The notes beneath the pieces were generated by a model, which saw only the letters and a program-made list of their open reading frames with translations, was not told the origin of the DNA and did no database searches. Of a stretch of DNA of 64,000 nt, positions 53,172 through 62,931 are shown in pieces; the first letter of the stretch is position 1, and every line of letters begins with the position of its first letter. This DNA is from Chitinophaga sp. CF418 (GTDB lineage: Bacteria > Bacteroidota > Bacteroidia > Chitinophagales > Chitinophagaceae). Position numbers and translations under genes: made by a program. The stretch spans positions 372,001 to 436,000 of the forward strand of contig NZ_FRCN01000001.1 in the NCBI RefSeq assembly GCF_900142925.1, written 5' to 3'.

Positions 53172-54623
53172 TTATTCTGCTTTCAGCAGCCACATTACTC
53201 CGTTGATATTGTCATCTCCTGCAAACTGGCTGTTAACAGCAGCTTCCACATTCGTCTGATTGGTCTGTAATTCCGTTACAGGGTACATCCAGCGTTTAGG
53301 TACTTTCTTGTTGTTCAGCACACCGGAACCAGATACATCAAATACCGGCAAACCAGTACGGCGCTGCTCGTAAAAGAAATGCCAGTCGCTGTTCATAAAG
53401 GAAGCAATATATTTCTGTGTCATGATCGCTGCCAGCTGGCCGGTAGCAGGGAATGGATTCAATGCCTGATAAGCATCGATGGAAGCCTGATCTATATTAT
53501 AGAACAGCATAGAGGCCTGTACACCTTTCTTATAATAAGCAGCGGCATCTCCGTTGATCCAGCCACGCACCACCGCTTCTGCCAGGATGAACTGCAGTTC
53601 TGCATAACCGATGGCAATACTTGGTTCATTCACCGGGTTATTGAAGTAGCGGGATTTGATCTTGGACACTTCACCAGCCAGTACCTTGTTACTGTTGTCA
53701 TTTACCGGATCGCTGCCTTTTGCACCACCATAAGCGGTAAAATCGTTATCAGGTAATGAAGCATACTTAGGCGCTTTCTCTGCAAAACGGAACAGACGCG
53801 GATCTTTCAGGCCTTTCAGCAGGTCTACAAAAGTAGCATCAAGGTAGTACGCTGTCTGCAGATCATTATCGTTGTATGTCGGGTAGCGGGTGCCCAGTAC
53901 ATCATAGAATACCAGCTGACCGTTATCAGCATTGCCTGTCATTAACGGATACGTGTTGGGATCATTTACGATCTCAGCGAACCGTCCTTTCACATTCAAG
54001 CTTGTATTGTTCTCTTTCAGGGATAAACTCATGAGGATACGGAGCGACAGTGTATTGATCAGTCTTTTCCACTGTTGCATAGAACCATTGTACAGGATAT
54101 CGCCCTGTACTTCTGCGGTAGTACTGGTGATCAATGCATTCGCGGCTTTAAGATCATTCAGCACAGATACGTAGATATCCGGCTGTTTGTCGTATACCGG
54201 AGAGATAGTATCCTGTTCTCCCTTCAATGCAGCAGAATAAGGAATATCACCAAATGTATTGGTCAGCTGCATGAAGTAATAGGCCTTAAAGAATTTTACC
54301 AGCGGAATATATTCCGGCTTCTGCATCCTGTTAGCTTCCTGCTCCATTTTTGCCACCTGGCGCAGATCCTTATAGGTATCAAAACCCGCCCTTGTCCAGC
54401 CATAGTATTGTTCATTGGACACGCTGTTCACAAATACCATCTGACGGGTAGCGAGGGTAGCCCCCAGGGTAGTAGACTGAAGTGCTTTCTGGATCACTGT
54501 TGATAACAACAGGTCCGGAGTGGCGTTTGTTGGCTTGTTAGGATCTGTCTGGAAATCATCAAACTTCTTACAGCCTGCTGCAATGATCAACAGCAGTACC
54601 GCTATGCTATATATTTTTCTCAT
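53172..54623 (-). CDS. SusD/RagB family nutrient-binding lipoprotein
   Basis: 483 residues from MRKIYSIAVLLLIIAAGCKK, a lipoprotein signal with the modified cysteine just before KKFDDFQ. The body starts TDPNKPTNATPDLLLSTVIQ, typical of the SusD-like_2 subgroup, with TPR-like helices through the middle and a C-terminal RRTGLPVFDVSG segment. It sits on the cell surface as the lid of the SusC channel and binds the ligand. It starts 11 bases after susC. Confidence 0.93.
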   Translation of the reverse strand: MRKIYSIAVLLLIIAAGCKKFDDFQTDPNKPTNATPDLLLSTVIQKALQSTTLGATLATRQMVFVNSVSNEQYYGWTRAGFDTYKDLRQVAKMEQEANRMQKPEYIPLVKFFKAYYFMQLTNTFGDIPYSAALKGEQDTISPVYDKQPDIYVSVLNDLKAANALITSTTAEVQGDILYNGSMQQWKRLINTLSLRILMSLSLKENNTSLNVKGRFAEIVNDPNTYPLMTGNADNGQLVFYDVLGTRYPTYNDNDLQTAYYLDATFVDLLKGLKDPRLFRFAEKAPKYASLPDNDFTAYGGAKGSDPVNDNSNKVLAGEVSKIKSRYFNNPVNEPSIAIGYAELQFILAEAVVRGWINGDAAAYYKKGVQASMLFYNIDQASIDAYQALNPFPATGQLAAIMTQKYIASFMNSDWHFFYEQRRTGLPVFDVSGSGVLNNKKVPKRWMYPVTELQTNQTNVEAAVNSQFAGDDNINGVMWLLKAE

Positions 54624-54634
54624 GGTAGCTGACA

Positions 54635-57600
54635 TTAGAATTTAAGATTAAGGTTAACACCAATGCTTCTGGAAGATGGCGTTTGTAAGTTATCCACACC
54701 AGCATCCGGATCTACGTTTGGCATTTTGGAGAACAGCAACAGGTTACGGCCTACAGCAGAAATATCTGCTGCGCGGAAGATGTGTCCTTTCAGCCATTTA
54801 GATGGCAACCTGTAGGTGAGTGTTACCTCTCTCAGTTTCAGGAAAGTCTGTGAATAATAGTTGTAATTCACAAACTGGCTGTTGCTGGTGTTGGTCATGT
54901 AGTCTATATAATTCACCCCTTGTGTATTCGGGGCAAAAGTCCTGTTATCACTGATGATGTTACCATCCCTGTCATAGTTTGCCTGACCGGAAGTCACGAT
55001 CACACCCTGTCCTACATAGGTAGATTTACCTTCATTCGCTTCATCCCGGAAGTGATTCACAGTACCTGGATTGGTACCACCCCACCACATTTTCTGATTG
55101 GTAGTGGAATACATCAAACCACCGATACGTCCGTCTACCAGGAAACGGAAGCTGAAGTTGCCATAAGAGAAGGTATTTTCCAGACCATAGATCAGATCCG
55201 GATCACTGTTACCTACCAGACGCTGTATGTTATCTGCCAGCGGGAATCCGTCAGCTCTGTAGATCACATTACCGGAGGGGTCTTTCTGATAAACAGTGGC
55301 AAAGATCTTATCAGCCCTGTCGCCTGCTTTCAGGTATCCAAGCCTGTCGCCACCAGTGATCTCTTTCAGATAACGACGGTAAGTGCTCAGATTCAGCAAT
55401 ACATCCCATCTGAACTTCTCTTTGCGCACAGGTGTGGCAGTAGCTACGATCTCAATACCTCTGCGTTGATAAACGTGACCGTTCTCCAGGCGGCTGGTAA
55501 AGCCACTGCCTAATGATACCGGGATCTCCAGGATATTGTTGAAGTCTTTCGTCTGGAAGTAAGTCAACTCCAGCCCCAGTTTGTTGCCGAAGAACTTAGT
55601 TTCGACACCAGCTTCCCAGCTGTCGGAAGTCTGCGGATGTAGTGACTGATTATAGATCACATCTTTGTAAGTCAGGCCAGGTTTACCGTTCCATGTTGTG
55701 CTCTTATCGTACGAAGGAAGATAACCATAGGTGTAACTGTTATCCAATGTACCACTGGATACTCTGGACACCGCACCTCTTGCCTTCAGGAAAGAGAACC
55801 ACTCAGGCAGATGTACCAGTTTTGATACGATCACTGATCCTGATAAAGACGGATAGAAGAAGCTATTGTTGGCAATAGGTAATGTAGAGATCTTATCATT
55901 ACGGCCTGTAACAGAGAGGTAGATCGCGTTATACAGTTCCACGTCTACAACACCATAAACACTCGCTGTTCTGCGTTCCTCCAGCGAGTTGGTTGACTGT
56001 ACAGCATTCGCAGAGTTACTCAGGTTATACAATCCCGGGATGGTTAAGCCATCCGTATTGCTCGATGCGTCTTTCTGGTTCCGATAGTAGTTTGAACCAC
56101 CGGCCTGTGCGTGTATTTTAAAATTATCGCCGAAAGTATGGTTGTAATCAATGATCAGGTCAGACACTATATCAAAGTAGGTGCTTGAAGTGATAGTATA
56201 CTGTCCTCTTGATTTATTACCATAACCAATATAGCTCTTAGGCTCATTATAGTTACGGTTCAGGCTATGCTGGTTAATACCGGTACGGAACTTAGCATTA
56301 AAAGAAGGACTGATCTTATAGTTCAGATCAACTGATCCGAAAGTATTGTTCTTATCATAACCCCTCAGGTATTCATAAGCCTGGAAGTATGGGTTGTTAT
56401 AGTAAGAAATATTGTAGTGACGTTGCTGAACACCTTCCTTACCTGGCACCCAGTAATTGCGCAGGTCACGCACATCAATATCCGGCCCTGTCCAGAGGAT
56501 CAGGTTATACAGGTAGTTGGTAGGACCATAACCTGTTTCCGGGAAGTTATGCGTGTATTCTTTGTTATAGCTCATACGGCCATTTACACTGAAATTCTTA
56601 CTCAGATTGTATGTACCTGCCAGGTTGAAGGAAGTATTCTTCAGGTCTGTATTGGGTACAATACCCTGCTGATAGATATGTGAGGCAGAAACTCTGAAAC
56701 TACCGTTATCACCTGCTTTGGTGAAGCTCAGGTTATTACTGGTGATGATGCCGGTGCGGAAGAAGTTCTTTACGTTATCCTTACCGCGTGACAGGAATGG
56801 TAATGGTACCAGCTTACCTGTAGTAGGATCAACAGGGCTGTTGAACTGCGGCGTTTCCCAATAGCCACTTGGTGTGGAGGCATCACGCTGATCCAGTTTA
56901 GGTCCCCAGATCCAGCCAAAACCTTCAGGGCCGCTACCGGAACCGTCTATATATTCATATTCACCCTTAAAACCGTTACCATAAGAAGTCTGTACTTTAG
57001 GAATACGGATAAAGCTGGTCTGGAACTGTGTAGAGGAGTTAAACTCAACGCTCAGGTCTTTGGAACCACCTCTCTTTGTAGTGATCATGATAGCACCGTT
57101 AGTACCGATGGAACCATACAGCGCTGAAGCGGAAGCACCTTTCAGTACGGTCATGCTCTCGATATCATCTGCATTGATCTTATACAGATCGGCAGTCTGG
57201 TCGGGAATACCATCTATTACGATCAATGGTTTAGCACCGCGCAGGGAGATACCCGGATCCTGGAACAGGTCCGTCGTATTCCTGATAGTCAGACCCGCTA
57301 CACGGCCTGTCAGGGAGCTAATCACGTTTGGCTCACGGGCTTTCACCAGGTCAGCACCTTTTACTTCCTGGGCAGCATAACCCACCTTTGCTTTTTCTTT
57401 CTTAATACCCAAAGCCGTTACAAGTACTTCGGACAATTTCTTTTCATCATCCTGCAGGGTTACCTGGTAACTTGCGCCTTTATCTACAGTCAGCAGGAAA
57501 GGCTGATAACCTGTAAAGAAGAATTGTAATACTTCTCCTTCATTCGCTTTGATCTGGAAGTCACCGTTCTCGTTGGAGATAGTACCGCGCTTTGTACCTT

Positions 57601-58066
57601 TTACCATGATAGATACACCAGGCAATGGCTGTTTCTTTGCATCAGTCACTTTACCGGAGATTGTCTTCTCCACAGGATCTTCTACTGCCGCAGGCGCTAC
57701 ACCAGCTTTTACAATGATGTTATTGTCCAGGCATTTGTAATTAAAGGCTGCCTGACCAGCCAGCTGTTGTAATACATTTTCAAGAGTGGTATTGCGTGCA
57801 TTCAGGTTCACCTTCCTGGCCATCAGCCCGGACTGGTCCATGCAGATAATAGCATAATGCGTTTGTTGTTCGATCATTTCGAACACTTCTTCTAATGATT
57901 TATTCTGTACAATCAGTGAACAGGGCACCTTATGTAGGTCTACCCGTGCCCCTGCCTGTACGGAAGCAAATGGCAATGATAATACACAACAAAGCAACAT
58001 ACATAAGATTGCTTTGCTGCGTGCGATACTCAGATGTTGGTAAAAACGAAACATAATTTCAGGCAT
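54635..58066 (-). CDS. SusC/RagA family TonB-linked outer membrane transporter with STN domain
   Basis: 1143 residues: signal peptide (about 15-38), STN domain (about 50-115; IVQNKSLEEVFEMIEQQTHY), carboxypeptidase-regulatory-like domain (about 135-215; SGKVTDAKKQPLPGVSIMVK), plug (about 225-335; GLTIRNTTDLFQDPGISLRG, GASASALYGSIGTNGAIMIT), and a 22-strand barrel. The STN domain passes a ligand signal to the FecR protein encoded upstream, so the operon should be induced by its own substrate. An ATG four codons in is an alternative start. Confidence 0.96.
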   Translation of the reverse strand: MPEIMFRFYQHLSIARSKAILCMLLCCVLSLPFASVQAGARVDLHKVPCSLIVQNKSLEEVFEMIEQQTHYAIICMDQSGLMARKVNLNARNTTLENVLQQLAGQAAFNYKCLDNNIIVKAGVAPAAVEDPVEKTISGKVTDAKKQPLPGVSIMVKGTKRGTISNENGDFQIKANEGEVLQFFFTGYQPFLLTVDKGASYQVTLQDDEKKLSEVLVTALGIKKEKAKVGYAAQEVKGADLVKAREPNVISSLTGRVAGLTIRNTTDLFQDPGISLRGAKPLIVIDGIPDQTADLYKINADDIESMTVLKGASASALYGSIGTNGAIMITTKRGGSKDLSVEFNSSTQFQTSFIRIPKVQTSYGNGFKGEYEYIDGSGSGPEGFGWIWGPKLDQRDASTPSGYWETPQFNSPVDPTTGKLVPLPFLSRGKDNVKNFFRTGIITSNNLSFTKAGDNGSFRVSASHIYQQGIVPNTDLKNTSFNLAGTYNLSKNFSVNGRMSYNKEYTHNFPETGYGPTNYLYNLILWTGPDIDVRDLRNYWVPGKEGVQQRHYNISYYNNPYFQAYEYLRGYDKNNTFGSVDLNYKISPSFNAKFRTGINQHSLNRNYNEPKSYIGYGNKSRGQYTITSSTYFDIVSDLIIDYNHTFGDNFKIHAQAGGSNYYRNQKDASSNTDGLTIPGLYNLSNSANAVQSTNSLEERRTASVYGVVDVELYNAIYLSVTGRNDKISTLPIANNSFFYPSLSGSVIVSKLVHLPEWFSFLKARGAVSRVSSGTLDNSYTYGYLPSYDKSTTWNGKPGLTYKDVIYNQSLHPQTSDSWEAGVETKFFGNKLGLELTYFQTKDFNNILEIPVSLGSGFTSRLENGHVYQRRGIEIVATATPVRKEKFRWDVLLNLSTYRRYLKEITGGDRLGYLKAGDRADKIFATVYQKDPSGNVIYRADGFPLADNIQRLVGNSDPDLIYGLENTFSYGNFSFRFLVDGRIGGLMYSTTNQKMWWGGTNPGTVNHFRDEANEGKSTYVGQGVIVTSGQANYDRDGNIISDNRTFAPNTQGVNYIDYMTNTSNSQFVNYNYYSQTFLKLREVTLTYRLPSKWLKGHIFRAADISAVGRNLLLFSKMPNVDPDAGVDNLQTPSSRSIGVNLNLKF

Positions 58067-58085
58067 TTAGCGTGATTGATAGGCA

Positions 58086-59066
58086 TTATTTTGTGGTGAA
58101 ACGGATCTGGTTTCCGTTGATCGTGTAATCAAGATTGTCCGTTGCTTTGATCACATCCAGTATATACTTCAATGGTTTGTCATTGAACCTGGCAAACAGT
58201 TTATAACCGGCCATGGCAGGATTAGCGAAGGAGATCTCGACATCATATAATTGCTCCAGTTTATTTGCTACGACTGACAGTGGTTCATTACGGAATACCA
58301 GCAAGCGGGAAGTCCAACCTGTAGTGGCTTCCACATCATAATTCCGGGTATAGGCGCGTTGGTCATGGCTATCATAATACAACTCCTGTCCGGGCTGTAG
58401 TTCATAAAGTTTCTTTTGCGCAGGAACATTTACCTGTACCTTTCCATCTACCAATGATACTGCCGCACTGTCCACTCCTTTATAATATGTTACATTGAAG
58501 CGGGTTCCCAACACCTGCACAGACAGATCGCCTGCCAGCACTGTAAAAGGCTTGTGTGCATCTTTGGATACTTCAAAAAAAGCCTGTCCTTCCAGGAGAA
58601 TGTTCCTGTCATGCTTTCCAAACTCCTGTGTATACCGGATGCTGCTCTTTGGCGCCAGATGTACAATAGTTCCATCAGGCATAGTGTCTGTCAACACCTG
58701 TCCGGGCTGTGTCTTCTTCTCTATATAAGCGAGCGTCTGATGGTGTGGCTGCTGTCTTAAAAAGAGGATGCTGCTTATAATGATACCTGCAACAGCTGCG
58801 GCTATGCCCGCCTGCCAGGAATACCTCCTTATTAATCCTTTCTGCTGATGGTGTTGAATGCGTTGCTTTACATCATGCAAAGCAGTAGCTACCTGCCCTT
58901 CATCATGCTGCTGCTGACTAGCCAGCCATATCTCCTGCAGGATGCGATAGGCTTCCCTGTTCTCTTCCGCACTCTCCAGCCATTCAGCCAGGAAGTCCTC
59001 TTCCCATGGAACGGTCTGTTCATTAAAATGCCGGGTGATCAGTAAATAAAGTTCCTTTTGTTCCAA
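58086..59066 (-). CDS. FecR family anti-sigma factor
   Basis: 326 residues: a cytoplasmic N-terminal part (1-85), one transmembrane helix (86-103), and a periplasmic FecR domain (TQPGQVLTDTMPDGTIVHLA, FEVSKDAHKPFTVLAGDLSV) followed by a C-terminal DUF4974-type domain. It holds the sigma factor at the membrane until SusC signals. The reading frame starts at TTG (59066); no ATG is available before the domain. Lies 64 bases downstream of the sigma gene and 19 before susC. Confidence 0.93.
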   Translation of the reverse strand: MEQKELYLLITRHFNEQTVPWEEDFLAEWLESAEENREAYRILQEIWLASQQQHDEGQVATALHDVKQRIQHHQQKGLIRRYSWQAGIAAAVAGIIISSILFLRQQPHHQTLAYIEKKTQPGQVLTDTMPDGTIVHLAPKSSIRYTQEFGKHDRNILLEGQAFFEVSKDAHKPFTVLAGDLSVQVLGTRFNVTYYKGVDSAAVSLVDGKVQVNVPAQKKLYELQPGQELYYDSHDQRAYTRNYDVEATTGWTSRLLVFRNEPLSVVANKLEQLYDVEISFANPAMAGYKLFARFNDKPLKYILDVIKATDNLDYTINGNQIRFTTK

Positions 59067-59130
59067 TCTTTTTTCTGTTTACAAGACTAGGACGTAAAGA
59101 ATGATCCTGCTCGTGACAGAAAAAACGGAG

Positions 59131-59694
59131 TTAACATATTGGTAATATTGGGTAGGATGTCTTGAGGATCTTCAATGCGCGGAACATATGTGTCTTCACG
59201 GAGTTAAGGGATATATTTAACAGCTCCGCAATTTCATCATAGCTAAATCCTTCATAACGATGCATCTTAAACACCAGTCGCATCTGGGGAGGTAACTGCG
59301 TGATCAGCTGCTGTATCTGCGAAGTAATGTCTTTATATATCAGTTGATGGTCAGGTTGTTGGTGATCTTCACTGGCAGTTTCAGCCAGCACTTCTTCCGG
59401 GAGATTGAAAATAGTTTTCCGCTTGCGGTAATAGTCAAATACCCTGTTCCTCACAGAGACGTATAAATAGGCACTTAAAGTAGTAGAAATAGCAATCTGG
59501 CGGCGGTTATGCCACAGCGTACAGAACATCTCCGCGACGATGTCTTCCGCTTCGTCAGTAGGGTAAGGCAGGAGTACTTTTGCAAACTGCAACAATCCTT
59601 CATAGTAACGCTTGAAGATAGCATCAAATGCATCTTCGCTACCGGAAATGAAGAGTTGCAGGTGTTTGTCTTCGTCGAATGAATGGCGTGCCAT
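59131..59694 (-). CDS. ECF-type RNA polymerase sigma-70 factor (FecI-like)
   Basis: 187 residues. Sigma-2 is at about 20-85 (DEAEDIVAEMFCTLWHNRRQ), sigma-4 at about 125-180 (MHRYEGFSYDEIAELLNISL, NSVKTHMFRALKIL). It would direct RNA polymerase to the operon downstream once released by the FecR protein. First gene of the sigma-FecR-SusC-SusD-phosphodiesterase row. It differs in sequence from the sigma factor at the left edge of the window. Confidence 0.95.
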   Translation of the reverse strand: MARHSFDEDKHLQLFISGSEDAFDAIFKRYYEGLLQFAKVLLPYPTDEAEDIVAEMFCTLWHNRRQIAISTTLSAYLYVSVRNRVFDYYRKRKTIFNLPEEVLAETASEDHQQPDHQLIYKDITSQIQQLITQLPPQMRLVFKMHRYEGFSYDEIAELLNISLNSVKTHMFRALKILKTSYPILPIC

Positions 59695-59807
59695 TAGCGC
59701 AAAGCTAAGGGGTGGGAATGGGTTTCAATGTTAGGTTTTTATTAAGTCTGGGTTACATAATACTTCGGTTAAAGCTCAGTTATCTTCCGCTTAAACTTTT
59801 TTATCAA

Positions 59808-59815
59808 TATCTTTG
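59808..59815 (+). promoter_or_regulatory. -7 promoter element of the DUF4291 gene
   Basis: TATCTTTG matches TAnnTTTG, 25 bases upstream of the ATG. Confidence 0.5.
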
Positions 59816-59840
59816 TTACGATAAATAACGTGACCCTATA

Positions 59841-60449
59841 ATGAAAGAAAAGGTAATCAGAGCTTTATATGATGAGGATACAATTACTGTCTATCAGGCA
59901 TACAATAAAACAATTGCACTACACGCTATAAATTCCCAGACATTTGTTTGCCCCCCTTTCAAAAAAGAGAGAATGACCTGGATCAAACCTTCTTTTCTTT
60001 GGATGATGTACCGGTCGGGATGGGCAAGCAAAGAAAATCAGGAGTATGTTTTAGCTATTAAGATAAAGAGGGAAGGATTTGAATGGGCGCTTGAAAATTC
60101 CTGTTTGTCACATTTTGACAATGCTGGCCATACAACCCTGGAAGATTGGAAAAAAAAGTTACAGGCATCACCGGTACGTATTCAATGGGATCCTGAAAGG
60201 GATATTTTCATGCAACCCTTACATGAGCAACGCGCTATTCAGATGGGATTGTCTGGAATTGCGGTTGAAAAATATATAGAGGAGTGGATTGTGAGTATTG
60301 AAGATATTACAGCATATTCACAAAATATCCGGGAACTAATAAAAGCTTATGAAATAGATCAGGCAAAGGATTTGTTGCCGGTTGAGAAGCTTTATCCTTT
60401 GCCTGAAGTATTACGTGGAGGATCAATTTTCATTGATTCCACACGCTAG
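59841..60449 (+). CDS. DUF4291 family protein
   Basis: 202 residues matching DUF4291 along the whole length: IRALYDEDTITVYQAYNKTI, RMTWIKPSFLWMMYRSGWA, IQWDPERDIFMQPLHEQRAI and GLSGIAVEKYIEEWIVSIED. The family is widespread in bacteria and fungi, with no established function. It stands alone with its own promoter between the SusCD locus and the decayed toxin locus. Confidence 0.9.
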   Translation: MKEKVIRALYDEDTITVYQAYNKTIALHAINSQTFVCPPFKKERMTWIKPSFLWMMYRSGWASKENQEYVLAIKIKREGFEWALENSCLSHFDNAGHTTLEDWKKKLQASPVRIQWDPERDIFMQPLHEQRAIQMGLSGIAVEKYIEEWIVSIEDITAYSQNIRELIKAYEIDQAKDLLPVEKLYPLPEVLRGGSIFIDSTR

Positions 60450-60474
60450 TCGAGAATCAGTGACTGACTTTCAA

Positions 60475-60767
60475 TCAACCAGCTTCTATAGTATTATATA
60501 ACGGTCCAGGGCCGTTGCTATCAAAGTAATACTCTTGTTCATTACCGTTATCCATTTGACAAACGAAGTAATCAAAACCGTAAGTAGCTTTAAAAGCTTC
60601 GGCCCAATTCCTTAGTGTATCAAACTTATTTTTATAAGTGCCAATACTCAAATCCTTTAGATCAAAATACAATAACAACTCTACTTCATCTTCATCCCGG
60701 GTTAAATTAATGAATACATGAGGAACGTTAGTTTCTTGTATTACTAAATGATTAGTAGTGATTGTTC
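60475..60767 (-). pseudogene. Putative immunity-type gene fragment without a start codon
   Basis: The minus-strand frame is open from about 60767 to the stop at 60475. It reads HLVIQETNVPHVFINLTRDE, DEVELLLYFDLKDLS, and ends NGPGPLYNTIEAG. There is no ATG; only TTG codons occur inside. It overlaps the end of the preceding gene in a different frame. It may be the displaced C-terminal half of that gene after a frameshift near 60750, or a third immunity gene with a lost start. Confidence 0.45.
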
Positions 60768-61235
60768 AAAAATCTCACGAAAATCCCTGTCACTCCGGCT
60801 GTGTAAATGACCCGCGTCATTCCATATTATGAATCTATTTCCGGGTTCAGTCTCAAAATTCAGCAGCAAATCAAAAAGTGCATGCCGATTTGAGCTTAAT
60901 TCATAACCAACTGGCAAAGTCAAATTCGCCTGATAAACAAACGATTTAAAGTCAAGGATTAATCTTCCATATAACGGTGTTATTTCGTATCCTCCTCGTC
61001 TGGCAAGAAATTGAGTATAATTAGTAATAAACCAGATCATTTTATCACGGTTCTTTTCTATCAGAATAAAATCATTGGCAGGCATCGTTTCCAATGAACG
61101 ATGCCTTTCGGAAACAGGTTGATCGATATCTATTCGTTTAAATGCATACAACAATTTAGTAACAAAGGTAAACTCGCAAAATTCAGAGTAGTATATGTAT
61201 ATGCGACATGGGTAATCGCACGGTGCTGATCTCAA
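60744..61235 (-). CDS. Putative immunity-type protein (start uncertain)
   Basis: A protein of up to 163 residues with no recognised family. The clearest part is NDFILIEKNRDKMIWFITNY, GRLILDFKSFVYQANLTLPV, RFIIWNDAGHLHSRSDRDF. No ATG precedes residue 51 (ATG at 61085, giving 113 residues), but the upstream part also looks protein-like, so the true start may be TTG or lost. It follows another small acidic gene behind an Rhs remnant, the typical place for immunity genes. Confidence 0.5.
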   Translation of the reverse strand: MRSAPCDYPCRIYIYYSEFCEFTFVTKLLYAFKRIDIDQPVSERHRSLETMPANDFILIEKNRDKMIWFITNYTQFLARRGGYEITPLYGRLILDFKSFVYQANLTLPVGYELSSNRHALFDLLLNFETEPGNRFIIWNDAGHLHSRSDRDFREIFEQSLLII

Positions 61236-61248
61236 GCTCTCTGTTATG

Positions 61249-61722
61249 TCAGAAATTAAAGCTCAAAGGGCCCAATTCATCATTCGTAAAAAATCGGTTA
61301 TCTAAATCAAAATTAAAGACTGGCTCGTATCCACAGCAATACATTTTGGCGCTAAGATTATCCGCCAATATTTTTACAGATTCTTGCAAATCACCAATTG
61401 ATATATCTAATTTGTTAAAATCACATTCCGGAAAATCTATACTGAAATCGTAACAATTATCATATTTGTATACTTGAATACCCGCATCGGGGAGCTCCAA
61501 TTTATGCAATCGGAAATGGGAAAATCTAAAATAAAAGTAATCAATGAATGCGCTGTCAAAACGTTGCTTCAATTCCGATGGAGGAGGCATTTGGACGCCA
61601 TCAAATTCATCCAATGTAGTTCGGTAATACTGTAGCTTGCTTTTAGTATTCAACGCTGAAAGCAATACTATAACTTTCTCTACCAAAACTTCTTCTAATA
61701 AAATTTCTATGTTTTCAGCCAT
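61249..61722 (-). CDS. Putative immunity protein of the Rhs-type toxin
   Basis: 157 residues, acidic, soluble, with no recognised family. Segments: MAENIEILLEEVLVEKVIVL, FDSAFIDYFYFRFSHFRLHK, DFSIDFPECDFNKLDISIGD. It has an intact ATG 12 bases after the stop of the Rhs C-terminal tip, exactly where the cognate immunity gene of a polymorphic toxin lies. Function is inferred from position only. Confidence 0.6.
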   Translation of the reverse strand: MAENIEILLEEVLVEKVIVLLSALNTKSKLQYYRTTLDEFDGVQMPPPSELKQRFDSAFIDYFYFRFSHFRLHKLELPDAGIQVYKYDNCYDFSIDFPECDFNKLDISIGDLQESVKILADNLSAKMYCCGYEPVFNFDLDNRFFTNDELGPLSFNF

Positions 61723-61734
61723 ACAAATACTTTA

Positions 61735-62597
61735 TTAAATAAATCCTTTAAATGATCCGTCCAAATTAAGCCTTATTCCACGCCCATCTATCAATCTCTT
61801 TTCCAAAAAATGTATCCCTTTATCTCCTCTCACCGGTACAAATTTCCCCGGTGCACTCATTATCTCATCAAAATGTTTCATTGCCAATTTATGGTATTGA
61901 GCGGGAAGTGAGCATGTAAGGATATGGAAAATTGGGAGTATAATATCTGATGTGCCTATGAGTACCGCGGAATATGGGGCAGGAACGCTTTCTGTAGAGG
62001 TGCTGACTGATGTCAATGAATTGAAATCGGTGTCTTATAAAGATAAAAATGGCCGAGTTGTAATGACTGCCTCTCAGGGGATAAATTATCTAATAATTTA
62101 ACCGCACCAGTGGCAGAGACTACAAAACTTCCCTGACGCCCGTTAAAACTAAAGTTAAAAATGTCTAATTCTCTGTCATCTATTACAGTTGCATCATGCC
62201 TGTAAAAAGGAATTTTATAGTCAAATAAAGGCATCAATGCCGCTTTGCTTGGCATTGGAGTATTGCTGTAATTACTAAACGCTCTTCCAGTAGCATACAT
62301 ATCACCTGTTAATTTTCCCCCAACCTGGTCATCAGGTTCTCCTCTGGTAGACCGAGTAACCATGCCCCCAACTTCCATTTCCCATCCCAATCCAACGTTT
62401 GATGCCAGATCGCTTACTCTAATACCATTACCGCCAGTATAAGTAAGACTTATAGAAGTAGATAACCTATCTCCATTACTATAATTAAACAAAGGGAAGT
62501 TGGCTAATGCTCTTCCGGTCGACAAATCTACCTGAGCAAATGACGTACCAGCGCCAAATAAAAGCACCAACAGTGACAGATAAAGGGACTTCAACAT
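61735..62597 (-). pseudogene. Collapsed Rhs/YD-repeat polymorphic toxin gene
   Basis: The N-terminal piece (62597 to about 62081) keeps a signal peptide and the family opening: AQVDLSTGRALANFPLFNYS, SISLTYTGGNGIRVSDLASN, VGLGWEMEVGGMVTRSTRGE. The C-terminal piece (about 61898 to 61735) keeps a toxin tip, HFDEIMSAPGKFVPVRGDKG then DGRGIRLNLDGSFKGFI. Between them is a short segment in inverted orientation instead of the expected thousands of bases. The protein is no longer encodable. Family identity of the toxin domain is not determined. Confidence 0.7.
61900..62080 (+). pseudogene. Inverted internal Rhs segment
   Basis: On the plus strand, in the middle of the minus-strand Rhs remnant, an open stretch reads SEHVRIWKIGS, STAEYGAGTLSVEVLTDVN and SVSYKDKNGRVVMTAS. 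This matches the internal region of Bacteroidota Rhs proteins (RIW..., AGTL..., YKDKxGRVV). It is therefore an inverted piece of the same gene, with junctions near 61900 and 62080. Confidence 0.6.
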
Positions 62598-62687
62598 ATA
62601 AACTAAGAAATAATACTAGAATTAGCTAAAGGCTAAACAATGCTCAATATAGGTCATTATACAGGGCAAGGTCAACTTAACAGACTA

Positions 62688-62695
62688 CAAAGATA
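62688..62695 (-). promoter_or_regulatory. -7 promoter element of the Rhs remnant
   Basis: On the minus strand TATCTTTG matches TAnnTTTG, 91 bases upstream of the Rhs ATG. If active it would still transcribe the downstream immunity-type genes. The rest of 62598-62931 shows nothing else. Confidence 0.4.
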
Positions 62696-62931
62696 TAACT
62701 CGTCCACACCAACATTGATAACACATTAGTCGTACCACATGATTATCGTACGGGTAAATCTGGGCATATCACAATATTAAAGCCTAACTGCGTCATGTAT
62801 CTGCGCAATATATATTACCCCAAAACATAAAGAAACATTCACGACAACAGTATAACAAAAATTTTAGTAAATTTACTCACAATCCCCGGCATCTCTATCC
62901 CCCCTTCTGATTGTCACATCATTTAACTCCA

